Notes: generated from the sequence alone by a model not told the origin. A DNA stretch of 64,000 nt from JAPLJC01 sp052326585 (GCA_052326585.1 JBKQLU010000070.1:1-64000); one strand, 5' to 3'. Shown: positions 1-9,618, counted from the stretch's first letter. Numbers and translations are program-made.

Positions 1-66
1 ATCGTCTCCTTTCTGCTCCTGGTGGCCTTGGTGGGGGCCCTTTATCTGGGCCGGCGGGAGGAGTAG
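1..66 (+). CDS. nuoJ: NADH-quinone oxidoreductase subunit J, C-terminal fragment
   Basis: The first 21 codons before the TAG at 64-66 read as a hydrophobic helix (SFLLLVALVGALYLG) with a short charged tail (RREE). NuoJ ends with this kind of transmembrane segment, and nuoK follows 148 bases later. The identity rests mainly on position, because J precedes K in complex I operons. The gene begins upstream of the window, so only its tail can be judged. Confidence 0.7.
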   Translation: MVSFLLLVALVGALYLGRREE

Positions 67-88
67 GGGCGGGTCTTAGACCCGCCCC
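66..88. repeat. GC-rich palindrome downstream of nuoJ
   Basis: A perfect 10-bp inverted repeat (GGGGCGGGTC / GACCCGCCCC) with a 3-base loop begins on the last base of the nuoJ stop codon. It has no run of T, so it is not a classical terminator. It resembles the short dispersed intergenic palindromes (REP-like) seen in many genomes. It may stabilise the nuoJ mRNA end. I saw no second copy in the window. Confidence 0.5.
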
Positions 89-214
89 TACAACCGGGCA
101 ATTTGAGATATTTGAAAAACTGGGCGATTACTGCGGCCCATCCCACCCAAGGGCAACCTGGTGGGCCGGCAGTCCCTGGCCGCCCAGCCAAGGAATTACT
201 ATTAAGGCAATTTC

Positions 215-526
215 ATGAACAACCTGGTCCCTTACAGCCACACCCTGGTCCTGGCCGGAGGCTTGTTCTTCCTGGGCGCCGCCTGCACCGCGGCCCGGCG
301 CTCGCTGGTAATGATCCTCATCGGGGTGGAAGTGATGCTGAACGCCGCCGGCCTGGCCCTGGTGGCCGGTTCCTTGCGCTGGCAGCAGTTGGACGGCCAG
401 GCCCTGGTGATCTTCATCATGTGCGTGGCCGCGGCCGAAGTGGCCGTGGGCCTGGCCCTTATCGTCCATTGCCAGCGGCGCACCGGCACCCTGGATGCGG
501 ACCACTACCGTCTCATGAAGGGCTGA
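215..526 (+). CDS. nuoK: NADH-quinone oxidoreductase subunit K
   Basis: This 103-residue protein has three hydrophobic helices, as expected for NuoK (about 100 residues). It is a small antiporter-like subunit of the complex I membrane arm in the inner membrane. The second helix carries the family motif around IGVEVMLNAAGL, with the conserved buried glutamate in GVE. A second acidic residue lies in the third helix (AAAEVAVGLAL). The stop codon is one base before the GTG of nuoL, so translation of the two is probably coupled. Confidence 0.95.
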   Translation: MNNLVPYSHTLVLAGGLFFLGAACTAARRSLVMILIGVEVMLNAAGLALVAGSLRWQQLDGQALVIFIMCVAAAEVAVGLALIVHCQRRTGTLDADHYRLMKG

Positions 527-527
527 C

Positions 528-2498
528 GTGGAAACTCTCCTTTTGCTTCTCTTGCTTTTGCCCTTGGGCGGCGCCCTGGTCAACGCCCTCCTGGGGCGTC
601 TCCTGCCCCGGCGGGCGGTGGAGGCGGTGGCCTGCGCCGCGGTCCTGGGGGCCATGGTCTGTGCCGCGCTGGCCCTGGTCCTGGCCGCCGACCGGGCCCG
701 CGACCTCACCTTCTTCCAGTGGATCAAGGCCGGGGAATTCTCCGCGGCCATGAATGTCCATTACGACCCCCTGGCCGCGGTGATGGCGCTGATGGTCACC
801 TTTGTGGCGAGCATCATTCACCTCTACTCCGCCGCCTTCATGCGGGAAGATACCGATTACGTCCGCTTTTTCTGCTATTTGAACCTTTTTGTCTTCGCCA
901 TGCTGGTAATTACCACCGCGGACAGCCTCATCTTCGTCTACCTGGGCTGGGAGGGGGTGGGGTTCTGCTCCTATGCCCTGATCGGTTTTTGGTATAGAGA
1001 CTTAGCCAACGCCAATGCCGGCCGCAAGGCCTTCATCTGCACCCGCATCGGCGACGTCGCCTTCGGCGTCGCCCTGGGCCTTTTCCTGGTCCATTTCGGC
1101 AATGTCTCCATCACCTATATCAACGGCCACGTTCAGGAGCTGAGCCCCACCCTGGCAACCGTCCTGGCCCTGCTGCTGCTCTGGGCGGCCCTGGGCAAAT
1201 CGGCGCAACTACCCCTGACGGTATGGCTGCCGGACGCCATGGCCGGGCCGACGCCGGTCTCGGCCCTGATTCATGCGGCCACCATGGTCACCGCCGGCAC
1301 TTACCTGCTCATGCGGCTCTTCCCGTTAATCCTGCTCTCTCCCGCGGCCATGCTGATCATTGCCGGGGTCGGCTCCATCACCGCACTTTACGCCTCGTTT
1401 GCGGCCCTGGCCCAATGGGACATCAAGAAGATGCTGGCCTACTCCACCATGAGCCAGGTGGGCTACATGTTTCTCGCGGTGGGCGCCGGCGACATTGTCG
1501 GTGGTCTCTTCCACCTGGTGTCCCACGCCTTCTTCAAGTCCCTGCTCTTTTTGACGGCAGGGATAGTCATCCAGGCCCTGGCTGAGGAGCACAATATCTT
1601 TCGCATGGGTTCGCTGCGCCGCCTCCTGCCCGGAGCCTACTGGCTTTTCCTGGCGGGGGCCATCTCCCTGAGCGCCTTCCCGATGCTGGGCGGTTTCTTC
1701 AGCAAGGATCGCATCCTGCTGGCCACCTTTATCCATCCCGGGGCCATTTATAAGATCTTCTGGCTGCTGGGCCTGGCCGCGGCCTTTTTGACGCCCCTGT
1801 ACACCTTCCGGGTCTTCTTCGTGGCCTTTCCGGAGAGGCCGGGTGGCCGCCGGGCCGAAGAAATCCTCCCCACTCCCCGTTTCATGGCCTGGATCCTGTG
1901 GCCCCTGGCGGTGTGCGCCCTGGGCGATGGCCTCTTAAACCTCCCGGGGGGCTTTGGCAAGAATTTTCTGGGCCACTACCTGGCCGTGGTCCCCGGGGCC
2001 AGGCCGGACCTGGGGGCTGGGGCGGCCACCGAATGGACCATGGGCCTGCTCAGCGCCGCCCTGGTGCTGGTCTCTCTGACCCTGGCCTATTTCCGCTATC
2101 GCCGCCGGCCGGCCCTGGAACCAGCCCTGGAAGGCTACTGGGGACTCCTGTTTTCCGCCTTTTATCTAGACCGGCTCTATCAGTCGATCTTCGTCCGGCC
2201 CTTTCAAGCGGCGGCCGGTTTTCTCTGGCGGCAGGTGGATGACCGTTACGATCAGCAAATCAGCAGCGGCGCCTGGGCCCTCTTTCGCCCTTACCGCGCC
2301 ATGGCCGCCTTCTTTTGGACCAAGATTGACGAAATCTTCCTGGACGACGGCGCGGTGTGGGCCGCCGGCGGCCTGGAAATCCTGTCCCGGCACCTGGGGC
2401 GCTGGACCAGCGGGCGCCTTTCCACTTACCTGAAGACGTTGCTCCTGGGACTCACTATTCTCCTGGGCGCCCTGGCGTTGAGCTGGCACCTGCGGTAA
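528..2498 (+). CDS. nuoL: NADH-quinone oxidoreductase subunit L
   Basis: This 656-residue multi-helix protein is the distal antiporter-like, proton-pumping subunit of complex I. Recognisable family stretches include the early WEGVGFCSY segment, PDAMAGPTPVSALIHAATMV and the lysine-bearing DIKKMLAYSTMSQVGYM. The C-terminal part carries the long extension typical of NuoL rather than M or N. The GTG start lies one base after the nuoK stop. It is followed 13 bases later by nuoM, in the standard K-L-M-N order. Confidence 0.97.
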   Translation: METLLLLLLLLPLGGALVNALLGRLLPRRAVEAVACAAVLGAMVCAALALVLAADRARDLTFFQWIKAGEFSAAMNVHYDPLAAVMALMVTFVASIIHLYSAAFMREDTDYVRFFCYLNLFVFAMLVITTADSLIFVYLGWEGVGFCSYALIGFWYRDLANANAGRKAFICTRIGDVAFGVALGLFLVHFGNVSITYINGHVQELSPTLATVLALLLLWAALGKSAQLPLTVWLPDAMAGPTPVSALIHAATMVTAGTYLLMRLFPLILLSPAAMLIIAGVGSITALYASFAALAQWDIKKMLAYSTMSQVGYMFLAVGAGDIVGGLFHLVSHAFFKSLLFLTAGIVIQALAEEHNIFRMGSLRRLLPGAYWLFLAGAISLSAFPMLGGFFSKDRILLATFIHPGAIYKIFWLLGLAAAFLTPLYTFRVFFVAFPERPGGRRAEEILPTPRFMAWILWPLAVCALGDGLLNLPGGFGKNFLGHYLAVVPGARPDLGAGAATEWTMGLLSAALVLVSLTLAYFRYRRRPALEPALEGYWGLLFSAFYLDRLYQSIFVRPFQAAAGFLWRQVDDRYDQQISSGAWALFRPYRAMAAFFWTKIDEIFLDDGAVWAAGGLEILSRHLGRWTSGRLSTYLKTLLLGLTILLGALALSWHLR

Positions 2499-2511
2499 CG
2501 GAGGCCTGAGC

Positions 2512-4026
2512 ATGCCTAACTTTCCCATCCTCTCCATCATCATCTTCTGGCCGATTCTGGGCAGCTTTGCCGTCCTGGCCGCCTTCCGCAACCCCCGCCT
2601 GGTTCGCTGGCTCAGCCTGGCGGTGACCCTGGTGGAGGTGGGACTGGTGGCTTCCCTGTTTTTCGGGAATCTGACGCCGCACTCCGGTCCCCAGGGGTCC
2701 TGGCTGCTCATGGAGGACTATCCCTGGATTGGCTGGCTGGGGGCCCGCTACATCCTGGGATTGGACGGCATCAGCCTGACCCTGGTGGCGCTCACCGCCT
2801 TCATCAACGTCTTTTGTGTACTCATCTCCTGGGATGCCATCGAGGAAAAAGTCGGGTCTTTCTTTTTCTTCATCCTATTTTTGGAAGGGACCCTGGTCGG
2901 ACTCTTTTTGGCCGAAGATCTGCTGCTCTTTTATCTCTTTTGGGAGATCCAGATCATCCCCATGTTCTTCCTGGTAGGCATCTGGGGCCACGAAAACCGG
3001 CTGCACGCCTGCATCAAGTTCCTCCTCTACACCCTGGGCGGCAGCCTGGTAATGCTCATCGCCCTCATCGCCCTTTATGTCGTCCATGGACAGCATACCG
3101 GGATCTACACCTTTTCGGTGTATCAGTTGGCGCAGCATGCGACCCTGGGACGCACCACCGAAATCCTCTTGTTCCTCGCCTTCTTATTGGCCTTCGGCAT
3201 CAAAATTCCCCTGATTCCGGTACACACCTGGCTGCCGGACACCCATACCGAGGCGCCTACTGCCGGCAGCGTGGACCTGGCGGGACTGCTGCTGAAGACC
3301 GGCGTCTATGCCCTGTTTCGCTTCGCCATGCCCTTCTTTCCCAACGCCACCCGCCTCTTTGGGCCGCTGCTGCTATTTCTGGGAGTGGCCGGGCTCTTCT
3401 ATGCCGCCTGGATCGCCCTGGCCCAAACCGACATCAAACGGCTGGTGGCCTATTCCAGCATCTCGCACATGGCCATGGTGGTCATCGGCCTGGTCATCTG
3501 GAACTCCATCACTCTGAGCGGCGCCGTGGTGCAAATGGTCAACCACGGCATCTCCACTTCGGCCCTGTTCATCATGGTGGGCATGCTGGATGAGAGGATT
3601 CACTCCAGGGACTTCGCGGTCTTGGGAGGCATCTGGCGCAAGATGCCGGTATTTGGCGCCTTTTTCCTGCTGTTTGCCCTGTCTTCCCTGGGTCTGCCGG
3701 GCCTCAATAATTTCATCGGGGAGATACTGATCTTGGTAGGCACCTTCAAGGCCAGCCCGGTGATCGGCTTTTTGGGCTTTATGGGCCTGGTCTTTGGGGT
3801 GATTTACATCTTGAGGATGGTCCAGGATGCCCTCTTCGGCGAACCCCGGGCCGATCACGTCCTCTGGGACGTGAACTTCCGGGAGATCATCATCCTGGTG
3901 ACCCTGACCCTGGCGATGCTCTTCATCGGGCTGTACCCCGGGCCGCTGCTGCACCTGCTGGAACCCGCGGTGCAAACCATGGTGCAGCAGCACGCCGCCC
4001 AGTTGGCCGGAGCGGCCGCGTTTTAG
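2512..4026 (+). CDS. nuoM: NADH-quinone oxidoreductase subunit M
   Basis: This 504-residue membrane protein is the middle antiporter-like subunit of complex I. Family marks include FWEIQIIPMFFLVGIWG (with the conserved glutamate), the HTWLPDTHTEAPTAGSV signature, and DIKRLVAYSSISHMAMV with the helix lysine. It contributes one proton channel in the inner membrane. It starts at an ATG 13 bases after the nuoL stop. An 80-base spacer precedes nuoN. Confidence 0.97.
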   Translation: MPNFPILSIIIFWPILGSFAVLAAFRNPRLVRWLSLAVTLVEVGLVASLFFGNLTPHSGPQGSWLLMEDYPWIGWLGARYILGLDGISLTLVALTAFINVFCVLISWDAIEEKVGSFFFFILFLEGTLVGLFLAEDLLLFYLFWEIQIIPMFFLVGIWGHENRLHACIKFLLYTLGGSLVMLIALIALYVVHGQHTGIYTFSVYQLAQHATLGRTTEILLFLAFLLAFGIKIPLIPVHTWLPDTHTEAPTAGSVDLAGLLLKTGVYALFRFAMPFFPNATRLFGPLLLFLGVAGLFYAAWIALAQTDIKRLVAYSSISHMAMVVIGLVIWNSITLSGAVVQMVNHGISTSALFIMVGMLDERIHSRDFAVLGGIWRKMPVFGAFFLLFALSSLGLPGLNNFIGEILILVGTFKASPVIGFLGFMGLVFGVIYILRMVQDALFGEPRADHVLWDVNFREIIILVTLTLAMLFIGLYPGPLLHLLEPAVQTMVQQHAAQLAGAAAF

Positions 4027-4105
4027 GGCGATCCTGGACCAGAGGGCGGCCCCGGGCCCGCCCCAGGCGAGACAGTTATTTCCCGGAAATTGGAAACGAA
4101 ATTAT

Positions 4106-5554
4106 ATGCCCACTGATTGGCTCGGCTTGATCCCGGTTCTCATCCTAAGCGGCGGCGGCTTCCTGGTCTTCTGCGCCGGGGCCTTCTGGCGGCGCCAGCC
4201 CTCCTGGCTGCTCTTTGCCCTGACCTTGCTGGCGGCGGGCTCTGCCGGGGTGGCGGCCGCGGCGCTGACTCCGGGCGGGGCCAGCTCCGAAGGCATGCTG
4301 GACCTGGGGGGCTATGCCCGGTTTTTTACCTTCCTGTTCATGGTGATCACCGTGCTCACCACCCTGTTCCTGCGCCAATACGCCGGGACCAGGGGTTTTG
4401 CCGGAGATGAACTCTACGGCCTGCTCCTCTTTGCGGCCCTGGGAATGGTGCTGGTGGCCGGGGCCTTGAACTGGATCATCTTTTTCCTGGGACTGGAACT
4501 CCTCTCCCTGGCCCTCTATGTGATGGTCGCGGTGCGCAAGGGCGAAGCGGCCTCCTCGGAAGCCGGTCTGAAGTACTTCATTATGGGAGCGGTGGCTTCG
4601 GCCTTCCTCACCTTCGGCATCGCCCTGCTCTATGCCATGAGCGGCACCCTGGAGGTGGCCGGCTCCCTGGCCGCCGCCCTGGCCTATCCGGAGCACCTGC
4701 CGGTGCTGCTCTTGGCCCTGATCCTGATCCTGGTGGGCATCGGCTTCAAGATCTCCCTGGTGCCTTTCCACCTGTGGACTCCGGATGTGTACGAGGGGGC
4801 CCCGGCGCCGGTCACGGCCTTTTTGGCCACCGGGTCCAAGGTGGCCCTGTTCGCGGCGCTGCTGCGCTTTTCCTGGCTGACGGCCCCGGCGCTTTGGGGC
4901 TACTGCCTGCCGGGGATCTGGGTCCTGGCCGTCCTCACCATGGTGGTGGGGAACCTGACCGCCCTCTACCAGACCCGGGTCAAACGCCTTTTGGCTTACT
5001 CCTCCATCGGTCAGATAGGTTATCTCACCATGACCCTGGTAGCGGTCAAACAGGGAGGCCTGCCGGCCCTGATGTTTTACCTGGTGGTCTATGCGGTTAT
5101 GGACCTGGGGGCCTTCGGCCTCATCGGCAGCTTCTCTCCGGCTCAGGCCGCCCCCGATTTGGACAAGTTGGAAGACTATCAGGGTCTGGGCTATTCCCAG
5201 CCTTACAGGGCCGCCATCCTGGCCGTTTGCCTCATCTCCCTGGCCGGGCTTCCCCCCTGCGCCGGCTTTATGGGGAAATTCGCCCTGTTCCGGGCGGTGC
5301 TGCACGCCGACTACCCCTGGCTGGCGGTGATCGGCATTCTGACCGTCATCCCCTCCCTCTATTATTATCTGAAAGTGGTGATGGCCATGTATATGTGGCC
5401 GGAGGCGCCCGGGCTCGCCATTCCCGGGGTTGATCCGGCTGGCGGTCTGGCCGGCGCCGTCATCCTGGCGGCCGTTATCTTTCTGGGCGTCTGGCCCGCA
5501 CCCCTGTTCAGCCTGACCGCCAGGCTGGCCGCGGCCCTACCCCTTCCCTTCTGA
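4106..5554 (+). CDS. nuoN: NADH-quinone oxidoreductase subunit N
   Basis: This 482-residue antiporter-like subunit is the last gene of the nuo cluster visible here. It contains the conserved glutamate region FFLGLELLSLALYVMVA, the PFHLWTPDVYEGAPAPVTAF signature and VKRLLAYSSIGQIGYL. It forms the proton channel next to NuoK in the inner membrane. No further nuo gene follows, so this is the 3' end of the operon. The next gene starts 106 bases downstream. Confidence 0.97.
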   Translation: MPTDWLGLIPVLILSGGGFLVFCAGAFWRRQPSWLLFALTLLAAGSAGVAAAALTPGGASSEGMLDLGGYARFFTFLFMVITVLTTLFLRQYAGTRGFAGDELYGLLLFAALGMVLVAGALNWIIFFLGLELLSLALYVMVAVRKGEAASSEAGLKYFIMGAVASAFLTFGIALLYAMSGTLEVAGSLAAALAYPEHLPVLLLALILILVGIGFKISLVPFHLWTPDVYEGAPAPVTAFLATGSKVALFAALLRFSWLTAPALWGYCLPGIWVLAVLTMVVGNLTALYQTRVKRLLAYSSIGQIGYLTMTLVAVKQGGLPALMFYLVVYAVMDLGAFGLIGSFSPAQAAPDLDKLEDYQGLGYSQPYRAAILAVCLISLAGLPPCAGFMGKFALFRAVLHADYPWLAVIGILTVIPSLYYYLKVVMAMYMWPEAPGLAIPGVDPAGGLAGAVILAAVIFLGVWPAPLFSLTARLAAALPLPF

Positions 5555-5660
5555 GCCCGCGGCCAGGCTCGAGAATTTCCTCTGCCGGGACTGGCGAAGA
5601 CCGTTTCCCGGACTTAATTCTAGAGTAGCCGCCATTCAGAAAATTTTTAGGAGCGCCGCC

Positions 5661-6842
5661 ATGGAGGCCATCCACCAGGAATTCCAGGTGAGCTTTCGCT
5701 ACCCGGTTCATTTCACCACGGGTCTCTTTGACCCGGGGAATCCCCTGTTTCACCAGGTCATAAGGGACGGAGGCGGCGTCCTGCCCAAGAAGCTGCTGGC
5801 CGTGGTGGACCGCGGCCTCTACCGGCATCATCCCGACTTGCTGGCGCACCTGGAAGATTTTTGCCAGGAACACGCCGAGGTCATCACCCTGACGGGCGCT
5901 CCCCTGCTTTTGCCCGGCGGCGAGGCGGTGAAGAACGACCCCCTGCACGTCGCTATCCTGCACCAGGCCATCCAGGCGGCTAGTTTATGCCGCCATTCTT
6001 ACGTGGCGGCCATAGGCGGCGGCGCCCTCATCGACACCGTGGGCTTCGCCGCGGCCACCGCCCACCGGGGGGTCCGGCTCATCCGGGTGCCGACCACCGT
6101 CCTGGCCCAGGCCGATGCGGCCATCGGGGTGAAAAACAGCCTCAACGCCTTGGGCCAGAAAAACTTTCTGGGCGTCTTTACCCCTCCGGCGGCGGTGCTC
6201 AACGACTTCGATTTCCTGGGCACCCTGTCCCAGAAAGACTGGATCGGCGGAGTGGCCGAAGCCGTTAAGGTGGCCCTCATCAAGGACGCGGCCTTCTTCA
6301 GCTTTCTGGAAAAGTCGGCCCGCGCTCTGGCCCGGCGGGACTTGCCGGCCATGCGGCAGGTCATTTACCGCTGCGCCGCCCTGCACCTGGACCACATCGC
6401 CTGCGGTGGCGACCCCTTCGAACAGGGAAACTCCAGGCCCCTGGACTTCGGCCACTGGGCCGCGCACCGCCTGGAGCTTCTTAGCGGCTTTGAGTTGGGG
6501 CACGGGGAGGCGGTGGCCATCGGCGTGGCCCTGGACACCACTTACTCTTACCTGGCAGGGCTGCTCGGCCACCTCCCCTGGCGGCGGGTCCTGGACCTGC
6601 TAACCAGCCTCGGTTTTGGGCTGTACGTCCCCCAACTCGATAACCAGGAGGCCATCCGGCAAGGGCTGGAAGAGTTTCGCACCCACCTGGGAGGCCGCCT
6701 CACCATCCTCCTCCTCGCGGATATCGGCCAGGGGCTGGAAACCAATGAAATCGACCCCGGGATCCTCATGGCCGCCATAGAGGAGTTGCGGGGACTCGCG
6801 CCGGCGGTTTGGCCGGTGGCCCAGTCCGCCTGGGCGGGCTGA
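5661..6842 (+). CDS. eboD: EboD-like 3-dehydroquinate synthase homologue
   Basis: This 393-residue protein belongs to the 3-dehydroquinate synthase/sugar-phosphate cyclase superfamily. It shows the NAD-binding GGGALIDTVGFAAATAHRG, PTTVLAQADAAIGVKNSLN, the metal-site region around WIGGVAEAVKVALIKD, and the late histidines DFGHWAAHRLE and LGHGEAVAIG. It is longer than housekeeping AroB. The next gene, 18 bases on, is EboE-like, which points to the eboABCDEF class (precursor handling and export to the periplasm) rather than shikimate synthesis. A TAGGAG Shine-Dalgarno 8 bases before the ATG fixes the start. Its substrate is unknown. Confidence 0.85.
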   Translation: MEAIHQEFQVSFRYPVHFTTGLFDPGNPLFHQVIRDGGGVLPKKLLAVVDRGLYRHHPDLLAHLEDFCQEHAEVITLTGAPLLLPGGEAVKNDPLHVAILHQAIQAASLCRHSYVAAIGGGALIDTVGFAAATAHRGVRLIRVPTTVLAQADAAIGVKNSLNALGQKNFLGVFTPPAAVLNDFDFLGTLSQKDWIGGVAEAVKVALIKDAAFFSFLEKSARALARRDLPAMRQVIYRCAALHLDHIACGGDPFEQGNSRPLDFGHWAAHRLELLSGFELGHGEAVAIGVALDTTYSYLAGLLGHLPWRRVLDLLTSLGFGLYVPQLDNQEAIRQGLEEFRTHLGGRLTILLLADIGQGLETNEIDPGILMAAIEELRGLAPAVWPVAQSAWAG

Positions 6843-6860
6843 GGCGGCGGAGAAAATTCC

Positions 6861-8138
6861 TTGCAAATCGGCCCAGACGGGTTCTTCCACCTGACTTACT
6901 GCACCAAGGTTCACCCCGGCCGGGGCTGGCCGGAGTTGTTCGGCAATCTCCAATCCCTGGTGCCGCGGCTCCGGGCCCGCCTGGCGCCGGAGCGGCCCTT
7001 CGGTCTGGGCCTGCGCCTCTCCGCCGCCGAGAGCCGGGAACTCCTGGCCGGCGACGCCCTGGCCAGGTTTCAGGATTTCCTTTCCGCCCAACAGCTCTAC
7101 GTCTTTACCCTCAACGGCTTCCCTTACGGCAATCTGGGATCGCAACCGGTTAAGGACGCAATCTTTGCCCCGGACTGGCGCGCCGCCAGCCGTCTCGACT
7201 ATACCTTGCGCCTGGTGGACATCCTGGCCCGCCTGTTGCCGGAGGGCGGCGAGGGCGGCATTTCCACCGTGCCCCTGTCCTACAAGCCCTGGATCGCGGC
7301 TGGCAACGCCGCCGCCATGGCGGAAATCACCGACAACCTGGTGCGCCTGACCGTAAGACTTATCCGCGTCGAAGAAGCGGAAGGCAAGCTCATCCACCTG
7401 GACCTGGAGCCCGAGCCCGACGGCCTGCTGGAGAACAGCCGGGAGGTGGTGGAGTTCTTCCAGACCTGGCTGCTGCCCCGGGGCGCCCCCCGGCTGGCCC
7501 GGACCGCCGGCGTCTCCTTGGACGAAGCCCGCCGCCGCCTGCTGCGGCACCTGCGGGTCTGCCTGGACACCTGCCATCTGGCGGTGGCCTATGAGGATCC
7601 GGCCGCGGCGCTGAGCACCCTGGCCCAATCCGGCATCCAGGTGGGAAAGGTCCAAATCACCGCGGGGTTGGAGGTGACCCTGCCAGATAAACCGGAGCAG
7701 GGCCGCCGGGCCTCTCTGGCTCAGCAACTGGAGCCCTTCTGTCAATCCCCCTACCTGCACCAGGTCAGGGTTCGGGAGGACTGCGGCCGCGTCCGGCGGT
7801 TTCCGGACCTGGAGCCGGCCCTGGCCTTGATGGACCTTGGCCCCGGCGGCCAATGGCGCATCCATTACCACCTGCCCCTGTTCGTGGAGAGTTTTGGGGC
7901 GCTGGCCTCCACCCGGGAGGAGACCCGGGCGGCGCTCAAGTTGCTGCAAGCGCACAGGTTCTGTCCGCACCTGGAGATCGAGACCTACACCTGGGAGTGG
8001 CTGCCCCCCGGCCTGAAGCACGAGCTGCTGGAGTTCCTTACCGAGGAGTATCGCTGGGTGCTGGCAGTGCTGGCCGCGGGTTGGGAGATGGACCCGGGTG
8101 GGACCGGGGCGGCGGCAGGCGATGGGCCGGCCCGGTAA
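6861..8138 (+). CDS. eboE: EboE-like metabolite traffic protein (TIM-barrel isomerase fold)
   Basis: This 425-residue protein begins FFHLTYCTKVHPGRGW, the opening typical of EboE. GLGLRLSAAESREL and the acidic HLDLEPEPDGLLEN (probable metal site) follow, then LRVCLDTCHLAVAYEDP. It has the sugar-phosphate isomerase/epimerase (AP endonuclease 2-like) fold. The predicted start is TTG, 18 bases after eboD. In ebo clusters this protein acts with EboD, EboA, EboB, the prenyltransferase EboC and the phosphatase EboF, none of which is in this window. The reaction catalysed is not known. Confidence 0.85.
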   Translation: MQIGPDGFFHLTYCTKVHPGRGWPELFGNLQSLVPRLRARLAPERPFGLGLRLSAAESRELLAGDALARFQDFLSAQQLYVFTLNGFPYGNLGSQPVKDAIFAPDWRAASRLDYTLRLVDILARLLPEGGEGGISTVPLSYKPWIAAGNAAAMAEITDNLVRLTVRLIRVEEAEGKLIHLDLEPEPDGLLENSREVVEFFQTWLLPRGAPRLARTAGVSLDEARRRLLRHLRVCLDTCHLAVAYEDPAAALSTLAQSGIQVGKVQITAGLEVTLPDKPEQGRRASLAQQLEPFCQSPYLHQVRVREDCGRVRRFPDLEPALALMDLGPGGQWRIHYHLPLFVESFGALASTREETRAALKLLQAHRFCPHLEIETYTWEWLPPGLKHELLEFLTEEYRWVLAVLAAGWEMDPGGTGAAAGDGPAR

Positions 8139-8410
8139 TCTTCTCCCCCAAGTTCTCCCGGCTAGCGCGATTTTGCGGTAGGGAACCCACTCCTTTTTTA
8201 AAATCTCCCAACCTTGACTTTGCGATTCCCGTACTTAAATTAATCTCAACGGCCACCAAGCCGCAACCATCCGGGCGAATATCTCCTTCTCACACTCTCT
8301 TTGGCCGGCGCAGGACGAATCTTCTCATCTCCCGTAGCATATCTTCGCCTTCATGAGGCTCCTGTGGACTTGACCGCAAAAATTTTTCCTTTTCTTGAAA
8401 GGAGATGGCC

Positions 8411-8845
8411 ATGGACCGAAACTATGCCGCGGCGCGCCAGTTGCCCGGGAAGGAAGTACGGCAGGCCGGGAGGCGCTCGATCGGGGCGCAACGCCTCATG
8501 CTGGTGGGGTATTGGCAATGGGACCTGGAGACCAAAAAATATGGCTGGAGCGATGAAATGTATCGAATTTTTAATTTAAAACCCGAAGAATCCCCTCTGA
8601 GGACCGGCACCTTTTTCAATCAGGTGCACCACGAAGATCGGGAAAAGGTGGTCAAGGCCCTTGGTAAGGCCCTGGTGGGGGCGCAGCCTTACGATATTGA
8701 GCATCGCATCCTCTGGCCCGATGGCTCGGTGCGTTTCGTCCATGGCAAGGCTCAGGTAACTTTCGATGCCGAGGGCCTGCCGATATCGATCCGGGGAACC
8801 GTTCAGGACATTACCGATGGGCGGGAAGGCCGGGAGCATTTATAA
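8411..8845 (+). CDS. Single PAS-domain protein
   Basis: This 144-residue protein is almost entirely one PAS_3-type domain with a C-terminal PAC motif. It opens YWQWDLETKKYGWSDEMYRI, continues FNQVHHEDREKVVKAL and IEHRILWPDGSVRFVHGKAQ, and ends SIRGTVQDITDGREG. No kinase, cyclase or HTH output domain follows before the stop. It is either a stand-alone sensor or adaptor, or the truncated N-terminus of a larger signalling protein. AAGGAG six bases before the second ATG favours 8411 over 8405. A 272-base gap with no visible gene precedes it. Confidence 0.75.
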   Translation: MDRNYAAARQLPGKEVRQAGRRSIGAQRLMLVGYWQWDLETKKYGWSDEMYRIFNLKPEESPLRTGTFFNQVHHEDREKVVKALGKALVGAQPYDIEHRILWPDGSVRFVHGKAQVTFDAEGLPISIRGTVQDITDGREGREHL

Positions 8846-8914
8846 AGGGAAGGGGGGCGGCAGATTTTATCGAGCCTTTCAGGTCTGCCTGATTAACTCA
8901 GTGAGGGCTCTCAA

Positions 8915-8944
8915 GTCGAGATTCTTCGCTGGGCTCAGAATGAC
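8915..8944. repeat. Intergenic 'ATTCTTCGCT...CAGAATGAC' motif
   Basis: The spacer between the PAS gene and the secreted-protein gene contains a motif that reads GAGATTCTTCGCTGGGCTCA followed by GAATGAC, with ATTCT and AGAAT as inverted ends. I recognise this from memory as a short non-coding motif that recurs between genes in many bacterial genomes. There is one copy here. Its function is unknown. Confidence 0.35.
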
Positions 8945-9068
8945 AAATTTTAATAGCTTCCAGCCATACCTCCTCCCCATATCAGGGGATATGAGCCAGA
9001 GAGTCCGGACTGCCAGGGGATGCCGGTTGCGGGGCGGGGCAACCCCTGGCAATACTCGTCCGGGTAGC

Positions 9069-9467
9069 TCATTTAAAGGATTCGACGGTGAGGAAGGTGT
9101 CTCCGCCGGTCACGTACTTTAGTCCGGTGACGCTGATGTCTTCGCCGCACTTGTCGATGACCCCGGCGGGGAGAGCGGTTCCCTTTTGGTTGGGCAGCAG
9201 GATATAAATCTTGTCCGTCCCCTTTTCCAAGAGCCCCACCGGGATCCCATGTTTGGCGCAGTCTATGGCACAGGCTTTATGGCCCATGCCCCTGCCGCCA
9301 TGATTGGTATAACAATAGGTGTCAATGACTTCGCCGGTTACGGTGACTTTCGGGTTATACCCGCTCATCGGGATCACCGTATAAGTGGGGGCCTTCTGGG
9401 CGCCGGCGGCGGCGGCAAAGGCGCAGACCAGGGTCAAGGCCAGGCAAACCACAACCATCTTCCTCAT
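9069..9467 (-). CDS. Secreted small protein with conserved cysteines
   Basis: The chosen ATG gives 132 residues and has AGGAGG six bases upstream. The N-terminus is a clear signal peptide (MRKMVVVCLALTLVCAFA, then AAAAGA). The mature part has VTGEVIDTYCYTNHGG, then GHKACAIDCAKHGIPVGLLE and a late VIDKCGEDISVTG. The cysteine and histidine spacing suggests metal or haem binding, or disulfides, in the periplasm. I recall similar unnamed secreted proteins but no assigned function. It is convergent with nothing and stands alone. Confidence 0.75.
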   Translation of the reverse strand: MRKMVVVCLALTLVCAFAAAAGAQKAPTYTVIPMSGYNPKVTVTGEVIDTYCYTNHGGRGMGHKACAIDCAKHGIPVGLLEKGTDKIYILLPNQKGTALPAGVIDKCGEDISVTGLKYVTGGDTFLTVESFK

Positions 9468-9618
9468 AAGCAACCTCCTGTCGGGGGGATTTGCCATTAA
9501 GATAAGTTGCCATTACCTGCCTTTCCACTACCCCGGGATTAATAATTTTCTCCTCCGGCCCTCGGAGACCCGGGCCGCGGCTTAATTAAGCCGGAAATAC
9601 CCAAAGGACCCCGGAATT

